A stretch of DNA of 51,636 nucleotides from Kingella denitrificans ATCC 33394 (GCF_000190695.1 NZ_GL870929.1:1524737-1576372), one strand, 5' to 3'; positions 18,141 to 26,706 are shown, counted from the stretch's first letter. Notes: generated by a model not told the origin, from the letters alone. Numbers and translations: made by a program.

Positions 18141-18246
18141 TATAGTGGATTAAAATAAAAATGAGACAAGGCGGCGAGCCGCCAGGCGTACAGGTAGTAC
18201 GTCAAGGCGAGCCAACGCCGTATCATTGCGATTTTAATTCACTATA
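18141..18246 (+). repeat. Correia-like (CREE-type) MITE, copy 2
   Basis: A 106-bp copy in the same orientation as copy 1 and differing from it at only a few positions (for example GCCAGGCG for GCAAGGCG). The 319-bp gap between the exported-protein gene and waaF contains only this element and two DUS hairpins. Confidence 0.9.
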
Positions 18247-18260
18247 AAACAGGAAATGCA

Positions 18261-18303
18261 AAAAGCAGCCTGCACTCTATTTGACGGGGTGCAGGCTGCT
18301 TTT
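18261..18303 (+). terminator. DUS inverted-pair terminator before waaF
   Basis: AAAAGCAGCCTGCAC (18261-18275) pairs with GTGCAGGCTGCTTTT (18289-18303). It ends 14 bases before the waaF ATG, so either waaF has a promoter inside this structure or transcripts read through. Confidence 0.7.
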
Positions 18304-18317
18304 CAAAAGGAACGCCT

Positions 18318-19322
18318 ATGACCAAGCGCATATTGATTATTTCGCCTTCATGGATTGGCGATTGCGTGATGACGCAGCCGCTGTACCGCCGCCTGCACGA
18401 AAAACATCCCGGCTGCCGCATCGACGTGTTCGCGCCCAAATGGTCGATGGCGGTGTTCGAGCGGATGCCCGAAATCAGCAACATTATTGAAAACCCGTTC
18501 GGGCACGGCGCGCTGGCCTTCGCGCAGCGTTGGAAAACGGGCAGAAGCCTGCAAGGCTACGACCAAGTCATCGTGTTACCCAATTCGCTGAAATCCGTCA
18601 TTGTGGCAGCCGCCACCGGCGCGAAGCAGCGCACGGGTTATGTGGGCGAATTCCGTTACGGCTGGCTGAACGACGCGCGCAAGCTGGACAAGCAGGCGCT
18701 GTATTTAATGGTGGACCGATACACCGCGTTGGCCGATGAAAAAGGCGAAACGTTCGGTGGCTCAACCTTCCCGCAATTAAGCGTCCGCCCCGAACGGCAG
18801 GCCGCCGCGCTGCACAAATACGGCCTGACGCGCGAACCGAACATCATGGCCTTGTGTGCCGGCGCGGAGTTCGGCACGGCCAAACGCTGGCTGCCCGAAC
18901 ATTACGCGGCAACGGCGCGGTATTATCTGGCACAGGGTTGGCAGGTGTGGCTGTTCGGCTCGCCCAAAGATTTCGAAGTGTCCGAATCCATCAACCAAAT
19001 GGCGGGCGGCGGCTGCGTGAACCTGTGTGGCAAAACCGATTTGGGCGAGGCCATTGATTTGCTGGCGTGTGCCGACGGCGTGGTGGCGAACGACAGCGGC
19101 TTGATGCACATTGCCGCCGCGGTGGGCTGCCGCGTGGTGGCGGTGTACGGCTCGACCGACCCGAAGCACGCGCCGCCTTTGAGCGACACCGCCGAAATCG
19201 CCACGCTGAACCTGCCGTGCAGCCCCTGCGCCCAGCGCGAATGCCCGTTGGGACACCACGACTGTATGCGCAAACTGCAGCCCGAAAAAGTGATTGAACT
19301 GCACCGCCGGTTGGCATCGTGA
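18318..19322 (+). CDS. waaF: ADP-heptose:LPS heptosyltransferase II
   Basis: WaaF (RfaF) adds the second L-glycero-D-manno-heptose to the lipopolysaccharide or lipooligosaccharide inner core at the cytoplasmic face. The 334-residue product is a GT9 glycosyltransferase: it starts KRILIISPSWIGDCVMTQPL, has the donor-binding region CAGAEFGTAKRWLPEHYA, and ends with the RfaF-type CSPCAQRECPLGHHDCM cysteine cluster. AAAGG precedes the ATG. No other LPS genes lie beside it. Confidence 0.95.
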   Translation: MTKRILIISPSWIGDCVMTQPLYRRLHEKHPGCRIDVFAPKWSMAVFERMPEISNIIENPFGHGALAFAQRWKTGRSLQGYDQVIVLPNSLKSVIVAAATGAKQRTGYVGEFRYGWLNDARKLDKQALYLMVDRYTALADEKGETFGGSTFPQLSVRPERQAAALHKYGLTREPNIMALCAGAEFGTAKRWLPEHYAATARYYLAQGWQVWLFGSPKDFEVSESINQMAGGGCVNLCGKTDLGEAIDLLACADGVVANDSGLMHIAAAVGCRVVAVYGSTDPKHAPPLSDTAEIATLNLPCSPCAQRECPLGHHDCMRKLQPEKVIELHRRLAS

Positions 19323-19412
19323 AGCCGAAAAGCAGCCTGCACCCGTATCCGCCCGAATGCCCGCCCAGTTTGGGCACGGATACGATTTGAGTTAGGTTAA
19401 TAATTGTCTAAA

Positions 19413-19496
19413 TTGCGCAACAAAGGGCGAAAAGCCGCTTGGTCGGATATCGGGATAACCGCTATAATCATCTTGTTAAATCAATTCATTGCGCAA
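19413..19496 (+). promoter_or_regulatory. Hemerythrin promoter flanked by two TTGCGCAA palindromes
   Basis: TATAAT at 19463-19468 with TTGGTC 18 bp upstream (19439-19444) is a plausible promoter for the hemerythrin pair. The 8-bp palindrome TTGCGCAA occurs at 19413-19420 and again at 19489-19496, 76 bases apart, bracketing the promoter. That is a possible operator pair; the regulator is unknown. Confidence 0.45.
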
Positions 19497-19507
19497 GAGA
19501 ACAGAAT

Positions 19508-20194
19508 ATGAAACTCATCGAGTGGACGTCCGATTTGGACACGGGTTTTCACGACATCGACAAACAGCATCAAGAGCTTGTGTTCCACATCAACAAATTC
19601 TACCAAGCCAACGAAGCCGGCGATAAAGAACGCATGAGCATTGTGCTGTTCGATTTGATTGCCAGCGCGCATTCGCATTTCGAATACGAAGAAAAACTGA
19701 TGGAAGACGCGCATTATCCGCTGGTGGAGCCGCACCGCCGCGTCCACCAGAATTTTGTCAATAAACTGATGGATTTGCACGCCAAGCTGCACAGCGGCGA
19801 AGATGTGAGCGACGAATTGCTGACCAGTTTGGACGGCTGGCTGTTCCGCCACATCAAAATCAACGACAAAGGCTATATCAACAGCGTAAATGAAGCGGGC
19901 GTGTATCACGACAGCCCCGATTATGCGGCGCAACTGGCGGCGCAGAGCCAGGAATACGGCGAAGTGGGACACGAAGAGGCGGCCGCGCCCACGCCGCAGC
20001 CAGAACCTGCCCCCGAACCTGTTGCGCCAACGCTGGTGTTTTCGCTTCAGGACGATGCGCCCAAGCAGCCTGCACCGCAGCCGGTGGAAGTGAAAGAAGA
20101 GCCAAAAGCCCCCGAGCCGCCGCCAGCGCCCAAACCCGAAGTGAAAAAAGAAGAACCGCGAATCCGCAGTTGGGCGGGCAATTACACCGATTAA
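19508..20194 (+). CDS. Bacteriohemerythrin with Pro/Ala-rich C-terminal tail
   Basis: A non-heme di-iron oxygen-binding protein. All seven expected ligands are present: H21, H57 and E61 (HxxxE), H76 and H80 (HxxxH), H115 and D120 (HIxxxD). The hemerythrin domain covers about residues 1-135; the remainder of the 228-residue protein is a Pro/Ala/Glu-rich tail ending RIRSWAGNYTD, absent from the next gene. ATG 19508 is preferred over upstream starts because homology begins there. Likely roles are oxygen storage, sensing or delivery; the tail may tether or recruit a partner. Confidence 0.92.
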   Translation: MKLIEWTSDLDTGFHDIDKQHQELVFHINKFYQANEAGDKERMSIVLFDLIASAHSHFEYEEKLMEDAHYPLVEPHRRVHQNFVNKLMDLHAKLHSGEDVSDELLTSLDGWLFRHIKINDKGYINSVNEAGVYHDSPDYAAQLAAQSQEYGEVGHEEAAAPTPQPEPAPEPVAPTLVFSLQDDAPKQPAPQPVEVKEEPKAPEPPPAPKPEVKKEEPRIRSWAGNYTD

Positions 20195-20221
20195 CCACCC
20201 CGAAAAAAAGGAACGACAATC

Positions 20222-20623
20222 ATGGCTTATGTTTTTTGGACGCACGATTTGGAAACGGGCTTCAAAGATATTGACGATCAGCACAAACATTTGGTGGAGT
20301 GCTTGGAGCAGCTGTATGTGGCGAACGAAACCAACGACCGCGAAAAAATCGGCAAGGTGTTGGAAGAGCTGATTTTTTATACGGCCGACCATTTCGCATA
20401 CGAAGAGCGGATGTTGGAAGAGGCGAACTACCGATTGGTGGACGCGCACAAAAAAGTGCATTTGAATTTTGTGAACAAAGTGTTGGAATACCAACAACGC
20501 TTCGACAACGGCGAAGACGTGACCAACGATATGCTGAACCTGCTGGAAGGCTGGCTGTTCCGCCACATCCGCATTAACGACATGGGCTTTGTGGCCGATG
20601 TGAAGAAGGCGGGGATTCGTTAA
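20222..20623 (+). CDS. Bacteriohemerythrin (short form)
   Basis: A 133-residue single-domain hemerythrin, 27 bases after the previous one and clearly a tandem duplicate. The iron ligands fall at the same residue numbers without gaps: H21, H57, E61, H76, H80, H115, D120. AAAGGAACGA precedes the ATG. Cotranscription with the longer paralogue is likely. The pair ends at a DUS terminator shared with the convergent ribA gene. Confidence 0.93.
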   Translation: MAYVFWTHDLETGFKDIDDQHKHLVECLEQLYVANETNDREKIGKVLEELIFYTADHFAYEERMLEEANYRLVDAHKKVHLNFVNKVLEYQQRFDNGEDVTNDMLNLLEGWLFRHIRINDMGFVADVKKAGIR

Positions 20624-20648
20624 ATTTTCCGCATTGCCAGAAACCTGA

Positions 20649-20691
20649 AAAAGCAGCCTGCACCTCGAAAACGGGGGTGCAGGCTGCTTTT
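20649..20691 (+). terminator. Bidirectional DUS terminator
   Basis: AAAAGCAGCCTGCAC (20649-20663) pairs with GTGCAGGCTGCTTTT (20677-20691) between the convergent hemerythrin and ribA genes, so it can serve both strands. Confidence 0.85.
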
Positions 20692-20729
20692 TGCGTTAGG
20701 AAAGCAGCAGGAATACGCGTGCCTGCGCC

Positions 20730-21329
20730 TTAATCCCGTATCAAATGGTTGAGTTTTTCAGCTTTGGTATGCAGATAGCCTTGATTTTCGGGGTTTATGC
20801 CCACCACCAACGGCACGCGTTCGGCAATGCGGATGCCGCAGTCGCGCAGGGTTTGCAGTTTTTCGGGGTTGTTGGTCAGCAGTTTCACGGCCTGCACGTT
20901 CAGGTAATCGTAAATATGCTTGGCGATGCTGAAATCGCGCGCATCCACGGGCAGCCCCAAAGCCAGATTGGCTTCCACCGTGTCCATGCCTTGGTCTTGC
21001 AGGGCATAGGCGCGGATTTTGTTGATGAGCCCGATGCCGCGGCCTTCCTGCCGCAAATACACCAGCACGCCGCGCCCTTCGGCTTGAATCGCCGCCAAAG
21101 CAGCCTGCAACTGCGGGCCGCAATCGCATTTTTGCGAAAACAGCGCGTCGCCCGTCAGGCATTCGGAATGGATGCGCGACAAAACGGGCTCGCCGTCCGC
21201 CACGTCGCCCATCACCAGTGCAACGTGTTCTTGCCCTGTACGTTGGTCGATGAAGCCGTGCATTTGGAAAACGCCGTGCTCGGTGGGCAGGCGGCAGGAG
21301 GTAATGTGTTCGATGGGTGATGTGTTCAT
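20730..21329 (-). CDS. ribA: GTP cyclohydrolase II
   Basis: RibA opens GTP to 2,5-diamino-6-ribosylamino-4(3H)-pyrimidinone 5'-phosphate, formate and pyrophosphate, the first step of riboflavin synthesis. The 199-residue product is the single-domain form (not fused to RibB). Zinc ligands C57, C68 and C70 lie in SECLTGDALFSQKCDCG, and the GTP-site motif LRQEGRGIGLINK follows. The frame extends to 21389, but ATG at 21329 matches the family start. No other rib genes are adjacent and no FMN riboswitch is apparent in the short upstream gap. Confidence 0.96.
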   Translation of the reverse strand: MNTSPIEHITSCRLPTEHGVFQMHGFIDQRTGQEHVALVMGDVADGEPVLSRIHSECLTGDALFSQKCDCGPQLQAALAAIQAEGRGVLVYLRQEGRGIGLINKIRAYALQDQGMDTVEANLALGLPVDARDFSIAKHIYDYLNVQAVKLLTNNPEKLQTLRDCGIRIAERVPLVVGINPENQGYLHTKAEKLNHLIRD

Positions 21330-21404
21330 GATGTAATAATATGAAATATAAGTATATTGTGTTGATAAAATAGGGTGCGGCCGCGTCAAAAGCAGCCTGC
21401 ACGT

Positions 21405-22031
21405 TTATTCGGCCGGTTCGGCTTCGGCATGCGGCAGCAGTTCGCGCAGCACGGGCAACACGCCCAATGCCAAGCCGACCCACGCGGCCACTTCTTCGTC
21501 GGATAATTTCTGTGCGTGTTCTAAATGCAAAACGCCATACACTGCGCCGTCTTCGCCGCACACGGGCAGGCTGGTTTGGCAGGCGGCGCGTTGGTTGTGG
21601 CTGCCGCGCAGTTCGCCAATTTCGAGCCAGCGGGCAATGTGGTCGGCAATGTTTGCCCAGCCCGATTGTGCAGTGCGGACGGCCAGATAATGCCAGGCGT
21701 TTTCTTCGCTGACGGGCAGCAGGTTTTCGGTGGCGGCGCCCATGTGGGCAAGGCGTACCAGTTGCGCGTCTTCGGGCAGCAGGGCGTATAAGGTGGCGCT
21801 TTGGACGGGGTGGCGCGAATAGGCCGCGTCCAATGCCATGAACAACCGCGCCAGTGCCGCCATGTTGCCCGCCAAATGTTCGGGCAGCTGCGGATGCTGC
21901 AACAGCTGCGGTTCGATGTGGGCGCGGGCATTGGCGATGACGGTTTGCGTCGCCAGCCGCGACAGGGCGATGTCTTGCGCGTTTAATGCGGTCAGTGCCT
22001 GCGTTTGCAGATAATCGCGGATGTGGTTCAT
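21405..22031 (-). CDS. GAF-like domain protein, function unknown
   Basis: A 208-residue soluble protein. The second half looks like a GAF domain, with segments such as LYALLPEDAQLVRLAHMG and DGAVYGVLHLEHAQ typical of its beta sheet; the N-terminal half is helical. It ends in an acidic tail (HAEAEPAE). No effector domain is seen, so it may be a small stand-alone sensor or a free-methionine-sulfoxide-reductase-like protein, but the assignment is by overall pattern only. DUS copies flank it. Confidence 0.65.
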   Translation of the reverse strand: MNHIRDYLQTQALTALNAQDIALSRLATQTVIANARAHIEPQLLQHPQLPEHLAGNMAALARLFMALDAAYSRHPVQSATLYALLPEDAQLVRLAHMGAATENLLPVSEENAWHYLAVRTAQSGWANIADHIARWLEIGELRGSHNQRAACQTSLPVCGEDGAVYGVLHLEHAQKLSDEEVAAWVGLALGVLPVLRELLPHAEAEPAE

Positions 22032-22103
22032 GAAAAGCAGCCTGCAAAAGGAAAACGGGCATTGTACTCTGAAAACGGGCTTTCTTGAAACCGCGGGTAT
22101 GAG

Positions 22104-22147
22104 AAAGCAGCCTGCACTTCCGTTGGCAGAAAGTGCAGGCTGCTTTT
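22104..22147 (-). terminator. DUS inverted-pair terminator for metE
   Basis: AAAGCAGCCTGCACTT (22104-22119) pairs with AAGTGCAGGCTGCTTT (22131-22146), 13 bases beyond the metE stop on the minus strand. Confidence 0.8.
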
Positions 22148-22159
22148 ATTCAAGGGCGG

Positions 22160-24439
22160 TTATTTTTTCAGTTCCGCGCGCAGTTTTTCGGTAACGCGCA
22201 TCATCACTTCCAACTGCTCCAAGGTTTCTTTCCAGCCGCGGGTTTTCAGGCCGCAGTCCGGGTTCACCCACAGGCGTTCCACCGGCACCACTTCCATGGC
22301 TTTGCGCAGCAGGTGTTCCACTTCCGCATCGGTCGGAACGCGCGGGCTGTGGATGTCGTACACGCCGGGGCCGATGTCGTTCGGATATTTGAAATCGCCG
22401 AACGCGGTCAGCAATTCCATGTCGGAGCGCGAAGTTTCAATAGTAATCACGTCCGCATCCATGCTGGCGATGGCGTCCAGAATGTCGTTGAACTCGGAAT
22501 AGCACATGTGCGTGTGGATTTGCGTGCTGTCTTCCGCGCCGGTGCTGGACAAGCGGAACGATTCGCAAGCCCAATCCAAGAACTCTTTCCATTGCGATTT
22601 TTTCAGCGGCATGGCTTCGCGGATGGCCGGTTCGTCAATCTGAATCACTTTGATGCCGGCTTTTTCCAAATCCAACACTTCGTCATTCAAGGCCAATGCG
22701 ATTTGTTTCGCCACTTCGCTCAAAGGAATATCGTTGCGGACGAACGACCATTTGAACATGGTTACCGGGCCGGTCAGCATGCCTTTCATCGGGCGTTTGG
22801 TCAGGCTTTGCGCATAAGTGGACCAGTAAACCGTCATCGGGTTCGGACGGGAAACGTCGCCGAAGATGATGGGCGGTTTCACGCAGCGAGAACCGTAAGA
22901 CTGCACCCAGCCGAACTGCGTGAAGCAGTAGCCTTGCAGTTGCTCGCCGAAGTATTCCACCATGTCGTTGCGCTCTGCTTCGCCGTGTACGGGCACGTCG
23001 ATGTTCAGTTTTTCCTGCACTTCAACGCAGTAGGCGATTTCTTTTTTCATGGCCGCATCGTAATCGGCCGCGCTCAATTCGCCTTTTTTGAAAGCGGCGC
23101 GCGCATGGCGGATTTCCGTGGTTTGCGGGAACGAACCGATGGTGGTGGTCGGCAGGATGGGCAGGTTCATCCAAGCCTGTTGTGCTTTAATGCGCTCGGC
23201 AAACGGAGATTTGCGTTGGTCCGCGCCTTTGGGCAGGTTGGCCAGGCGGGCTTTCACCGCGTCGTTGTGAATCAGTTTGTTGGTGGCGCGGTCGGCAGCG
23301 GCGGCATCGGAGGCTTTCAGCTCGGCGGCCACGCTGTCTTTGCCGTGTTCCAAAGCGCGTTTCACCACGCCCAGTTCCACCAGTTTTTGCGCGGCAAACG
23401 CCATCCATGATTTGATTTCGCCGTTCAGTTTTTCTTCCACGGCCAAATCTTGCGGGCTGTGCAGCAGCGAGCAGCTTGGGGCAATCCACAGGTTGTTTTG
23501 GAATTTCGCTTTCACGGGTTCCAGCGTGTCGATGACTTGCGTCAGGTTCGCCTTCCACACGTTGCGGCCGTCAATCAGGCCGACAGACAGGACTTTGTTG
23601 GTGGGGAACTGTTCGGCGAATACGGCCAGTTGTTCCGGTGCGCGAACGCAGTCGATATGCACGCCGTGCACAGGCAGGCTGCCCAGCAGTTTCACGTGTT
23701 CGGCAACGCCGGCAAAGTAAGTGCCCAAGATAATGCGCACGCCGGTGTTGGCCAGTTCTTTATATACGGGCGCAAACGCATCCAACCAAACTTGCGCCAC
23801 GTCGGTGGCCAAAATCGGCTCGTCAATTTGAATCCAGTCCACGCCTTCGGCCGCCAGTTCGCGCAGCAGTTGCGCATAGGCAGGCAGCAGTTTCGGCAGC
23901 AGGATTTTTTCGATGCGGCAGCCGAAGTCTTCTTTTTTCTTGCCCAAGTAGGTCAGGGTGATGGGGCCGACCAAAGTGGGTTTGATGTCGTGGCCTTGCG
24001 CTTTGGCTTCTTTGATTTGGGCAATCAGGTTTTTCGCGTTCACTTTGAACGAAGTGTCGGCAGACCATTCGGGCACGATGAAGTGGTAGTTGGTGTCGAA
24101 CCATTTGGTCATTTCCATTGCCATTTGGGTGGCGTTGCCGCGTGCCAGTTGGAAGTATTGTTCCAGCGTGAGGTTGGCGGCGTCGAAACCGAAGCGGGAA
24201 GGAATGCCGCCCAGCGTGCACAGCAAATCCAAAACGTGGTCGTAGAACGAGAAATCGCCCACGGGCACCAAATCGGCACCGGCGGCTTTTTGGGTGGCCC
24301 AGTTCAGGCGGCGGATTTCGGCGGCGGTTTCTTGCAGTTCCGCTTCGCTTTTCGCGCCTTTCCAATAGGCTTCTACGGCGAATTTCAGTTCGCGTTTCGC
24401 GCCCACGCGCGGATAGCCTGATAAGTGAAATGTATTCAT
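22160..24439 (-). CDS. metE: Cobalamin-independent methionine synthase
   Basis: MetE transfers the methyl group from 5-methyltetrahydropteroyltri-L-glutamate to homocysteine in the last step of methionine synthesis, without B12. The 759-residue product has both TIM barrels: it starts NTFHLSGYPRVGAKRELKFA, the catalytic half begins with LPILPTTTIGSFPQT, and zinc ligands appear in HTHMCYSEFNDI and in VNPDCGLKTR near the C-terminus. GGAG precedes the ATG. A candidate MetR site lies about 100 bases upstream. Confidence 0.98.
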   Translation of the reverse strand: MNTFHLSGYPRVGAKRELKFAVEAYWKGAKSEAELQETAAEIRRLNWATQKAAGADLVPVGDFSFYDHVLDLLCTLGGIPSRFGFDAANLTLEQYFQLARGNATQMAMEMTKWFDTNYHFIVPEWSADTSFKVNAKNLIAQIKEAKAQGHDIKPTLVGPITLTYLGKKKEDFGCRIEKILLPKLLPAYAQLLRELAAEGVDWIQIDEPILATDVAQVWLDAFAPVYKELANTGVRIILGTYFAGVAEHVKLLGSLPVHGVHIDCVRAPEQLAVFAEQFPTNKVLSVGLIDGRNVWKANLTQVIDTLEPVKAKFQNNLWIAPSCSLLHSPQDLAVEEKLNGEIKSWMAFAAQKLVELGVVKRALEHGKDSVAAELKASDAAAADRATNKLIHNDAVKARLANLPKGADQRKSPFAERIKAQQAWMNLPILPTTTIGSFPQTTEIRHARAAFKKGELSAADYDAAMKKEIAYCVEVQEKLNIDVPVHGEAERNDMVEYFGEQLQGYCFTQFGWVQSYGSRCVKPPIIFGDVSRPNPMTVYWSTYAQSLTKRPMKGMLTGPVTMFKWSFVRNDIPLSEVAKQIALALNDEVLDLEKAGIKVIQIDEPAIREAMPLKKSQWKEFLDWACESFRLSSTGAEDSTQIHTHMCYSEFNDILDAIASMDADVITIETSRSDMELLTAFGDFKYPNDIGPGVYDIHSPRVPTDAEVEHLLRKAMEVVPVERLWVNPDCGLKTRGWKETLEQLEVMMRVTEKLRAELKK

Positions 24440-24536
24440 GATTGTTCTCCGGAAAAAACGGTTTGTGAATTGGGATTTTGCGTAATCATCGTTGTTTTTG
24501 CCGTGTTTGGCAAACGCTTAATTTACGTTATTTGCA

Positions 24537-24549
24537 TGAAGCAAATTCA
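24537..24549 (-). promoter_or_regulatory. Candidate MetR binding site upstream of metE
   Basis: TGAAGCAAATTCA fits the MetR consensus TGAA-N5-TTCA exactly and lies about 100 bases upstream of the metE start. It overlaps a second inverted repeat, ATTTGC-ATGAA-GCAAAT. MetR, a LysR-type activator using homocysteine, controls metE in many proteobacteria. The intervening region also holds the palindrome TTTGCC-GTGTTT-GGCAAA (about 24498-24515). Confidence 0.55.
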
Positions 24550-24558
24550 TGTGAATGG

Positions 24559-24597
24559 GTGCAGGCTGCTTTTGGGACGGGCAAAAGCAGCCTGCAC
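24559..24597 (-). terminator. DUS inverted-pair terminator for coaD
   Basis: GTGCAGGCTGCTTTT (24559-24573) pairs with AAAAGCAGCCTGCAC (24583-24597), just past the coaD stop on the minus strand and upstream of the metE regulatory region. Confidence 0.8.
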
Positions 24598-24611
24598 ATT
24601 GAATGGTGTGT

Positions 24612-25139
24612 TTATGATGCGCCGCCGTCTGCGTGGTCGGCGATGATTTTGTCGTACACGGCGGGCGGGACGTAGCGCGGCAGGACGCGTTGCCAGCCGT
24701 CCGGGCCCACCAGTCCTTTGACGAAGGTGGACGAGATTTCGGCGATTTCGCGCGGCGGCATCAGGAAAACGGTGCGGATGTCGGGCTGCAAGTCGGCGTT
24801 GATGTGGCGGATGGCGCGTTCGTATTCGTAGTCGGTGGCGGTTCGGATGCCGCGGATGATGAATTCGGCGTTCACGCTGTGGGCGTAATTGACGAGGAAT
24901 TGGTTGGTGAACGAGTCGACGCGCACGTTGGCGAACGGGGCGACGATGGCTTGCAGCATGGCCTGCCGTTCTTCGACTTGGTAGCTGGCTTTTTTGTCGG
25001 GGTTCACGCCGATGGCGACGATGAGTTCGTCAAACAGTTGGGCGGCTTCGGCAATCATCCAGAGGTGGCCGTTGGTGGGCGGGTCGAAGCTGCCGGCATA
25101 GACGGCGCGGCGGGGGGTGCATTGGAGTGTGTGTGTCAT
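24612..25139 (-). CDS. coaD: Phosphopantetheine adenylyltransferase
   Basis: CoaD transfers AMP from ATP to 4'-phosphopantetheine, giving dephospho-CoA in coenzyme A synthesis. The 175-residue product has the nucleotidyltransferase motif AGSFDPPTNGHL near the N-terminus, RGIRTATDYEYE in the middle and ISSTFVKGL in the C-terminal half, all diagnostic of bacterial CoaD. It carries a slightly extended N-terminus (THTLQCTPRR) before the first strand; a downstream start is not supported because no Met lies before the motif. Confidence 0.96.
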   Translation of the reverse strand: MTHTLQCTPRRAVYAGSFDPPTNGHLWMIAEAAQLFDELIVAIGVNPDKKASYQVEERQAMLQAIVAPFANVRVDSFTNQFLVNYAHSVNAEFIIRGIRTATDYEYERAIRHINADLQPDIRTVFLMPPREIAEISSTFVKGLVGPDGWQRVLPRYVPPAVYDKIIADHADGGAS

Positions 25140-25178
25140 TGGTGCGGGGTTTGGTTCGGTGGTAGTTTTGGTGGTTGG

Positions 25179-25228
25179 AAAGCAGCCTGCACGTTGCCGG
25201 TGCGGCGTATTGCCGTGCAGTCTGCTTT
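25179..25228 (-). terminator. DUS hairpin with one mutated arm
   Basis: AAAGCAGCCTGCACG (25179-25193) faces CGTGCAGTCTGCTTT (25214-25228). The second arm carries a T for G substitution in the DUS core, so the hairpin survives with one mismatch while one uptake word is spoiled. It lies just downstream of the dehydrogenase gene. Confidence 0.6.
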
Positions 25229-25238
25229 TGCGGCGGAT

Positions 25239-26183
25239 TTAAGCGGCAATCACGTTGATGGGCGCGCCGGATACGAAGGCGCGGATATTGTCTTCAATCA
25301 TGCGCGTCATCGTGTTCAGGGCTTCTTCGCTGGCCCAGGCGGTGTGCGGCGTAACGATGAGGTTGGGCAGCCGTGCGAGCAGCGGGTTGCCTTCGCGCGG
25401 CGGTTCGGCGGTCAGCACGTCGAAGCCTGCACCGCCGAGCTGCCCGTATTTAAGTGCAGCCATCACGGCGTGTTCGTCCACCAGCCCGCCGCGCCCGACG
25501 TTAATCAGCACGGCGCGCGGCTTCATGCGTTGCAGTTCGGCTTCGCCAATCATGTTGCGCGTTTGTTCGTTCAGCGGGCAGTGCAGGGAGACGATGTCGG
25601 CCTGTGCTAGGGCTTCGTCAAACGCGGTATAGCCTTCGCGCACGGCGGCGGCGTGTTTGTGTTCGCCCCAAATCACGCGCACGCCGAATGCCTGCGCCAT
25701 TTGCGCCAAGCGGCTGCCGATGTTGCCGCGCCCCCAGATGGCGAGCGTTTTGCCGCTCAAATCGCGGATGGGCGCGCCGTGATGACAGAACATGGGAGAC
25801 TGCTGCCAAATGCCGGCGGCCACGTCGCGCATATAGGCGGGCAGCTGGCGGATGAGGGCGAGCATGAGCATGAAGGCGTGTTCGGCCACGCTGTCGTTGC
25901 CGTAGCCGCGCACGTTGCACACGGTGATGTTGTGTTTTGCGGCGGCGGCCATATCGACATTGTTATAGCCCGTGGCGGCGAGTGCTACCATTTTCAGTTT
26001 CGGCGTTTGCGCGAAAAAGGCGTCATCGAGCAGCACTTTGTTAGTGATGATGATGTCGGCTTCTTTGGCGCGTTCCACCGCTTCCTGCGGGTTGGAGAGC
26101 GGGTATTCGGCGTATTGGTGTGGGAAGTCGAATCGGAAGGGGCGGCCGGGCAGCGTGGCGCGGTCGAGAAAGACAATATTCAT
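25239..26183 (-). CDS. D-2-hydroxyacid dehydrogenase (glycerate dehydrogenase-like)
   Basis: An NAD(P)-dependent 2-hydroxyacid dehydrogenase of 314 residues. The nucleotide-binding motif is GRGNIGSRLA in the middle. The catalytic triad is visible as Arg in NVGRGGLVDE, Glu in LTAEPPREGNPLL and His in VTPHTAWAS. The length and pattern fit the hydroxypyruvate/glyoxylate reductase group (HprA/GhrB-like), but the substrate cannot be fixed. The frame is open to 26366; ATG 26183 gives the family start MNIVFLDRATL. It is divergent from the FKBP gene with a 115-bp gap containing a DUS. Confidence 0.9.
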   Translation of the reverse strand: MNIVFLDRATLPGRPFRFDFPHQYAEYPLSNPQEAVERAKEADIIITNKVLLDDAFFAQTPKLKMVALAATGYNNVDMAAAAKHNITVCNVRGYGNDSVAEHAFMLMLALIRQLPAYMRDVAAGIWQQSPMFCHHGAPIRDLSGKTLAIWGRGNIGSRLAQMAQAFGVRVIWGEHKHAAAVREGYTAFDEALAQADIVSLHCPLNEQTRNMIGEAELQRMKPRAVLINVGRGGLVDEHAVMAALKYGQLGGAGFDVLTAEPPREGNPLLARLPNLIVTPHTAWASEEALNTMTRMIEDNIRAFVSGAPINVIAA

Positions 26184-26298
26184 GATGTGGCGGGTTGAAG
26201 AGTCTGAAAGCGCGAATCGTAGCATAAATGAAACGGGTGCAGGCTGCTTTTTTGTGGTACGCTTAACCTTTATCAACCCTGTTTCAAAGGAAAGCAAA

Positions 26299-26625
26299 AT
26301 GGGATTTGTGATTGAAGACGTGCAGGAAGGCACAGGCAAAACGGCGCAAAAAGGCAAAGACATCACCGTGCATTACACGGGTTATCTGACCGACGGCACC
26401 GTGTTCGATTCCAGCGTGAGCCGCGGCCAACCGCTGACGATTACCCTGGGTGTCGGCCAAGTCATCCGCGGTTGGGACGAAGGCTTTGACGGCATGAAGG
26501 AAGGCGGCAAACGCAAACTGACGATTCCGCCGGAAATGGGCTACGGCGCGCGTGCCGTGGGCGGCGTGATTCCGGCCAATTCCACGCTGGTGTTTGAAGT
26601 GGAACTGCTGCGCGTGCACGATTAA
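26299..26625 (+). CDS. FKBP-type peptidyl-prolyl cis-trans isomerase
   Basis: A small cytoplasmic FKBP of 108 residues that catalyses prolyl isomerisation. The FKBP core is complete: VHYTGYLTDGTVFDSS, LGVGQVIRGWDEG, and PPEMGYGARAVGGVIPANSTLVFEVELL. There is no signal peptide. AAAGGAAAG lies just before ATG 26299; the much longer open frame upstream is antisense to the dehydrogenase gene and is not coding. Confidence 0.96.
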   Translation: MGFVIEDVQEGTGKTAQKGKDITVHYTGYLTDGTVFDSSVSRGQPLTITLGVGQVIRGWDEGFDGMKEGGKRKLTIPPEMGYGARAVGGVIPANSTLVFEVELLRVHD

Positions 26626-26662
26626 GCAACGCGGGGCACGCATATCGGTTGCCCATCCATTC

Positions 26663-26706
26663 AAAAGCAGCCTGCACTTGGTTTTCCGAAAGTGCAGGCT
26701 GCTTTT
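26663..26706 (+). terminator. Bidirectional DUS terminator
   Basis: A 17-bp perfect stem, AAAAGCAGCCTGCACTT (26663-26679) with AAGTGCAGGCTGCTTTT (26690-26706), lies between the convergent FKBP gene and the exported-protein gene. Confidence 0.85.

Noticed and set aside
22133..24421. Plus-strand frames opposite metE
   Set aside because: Shadow frames of metE with no motif and starts inside a DUS.
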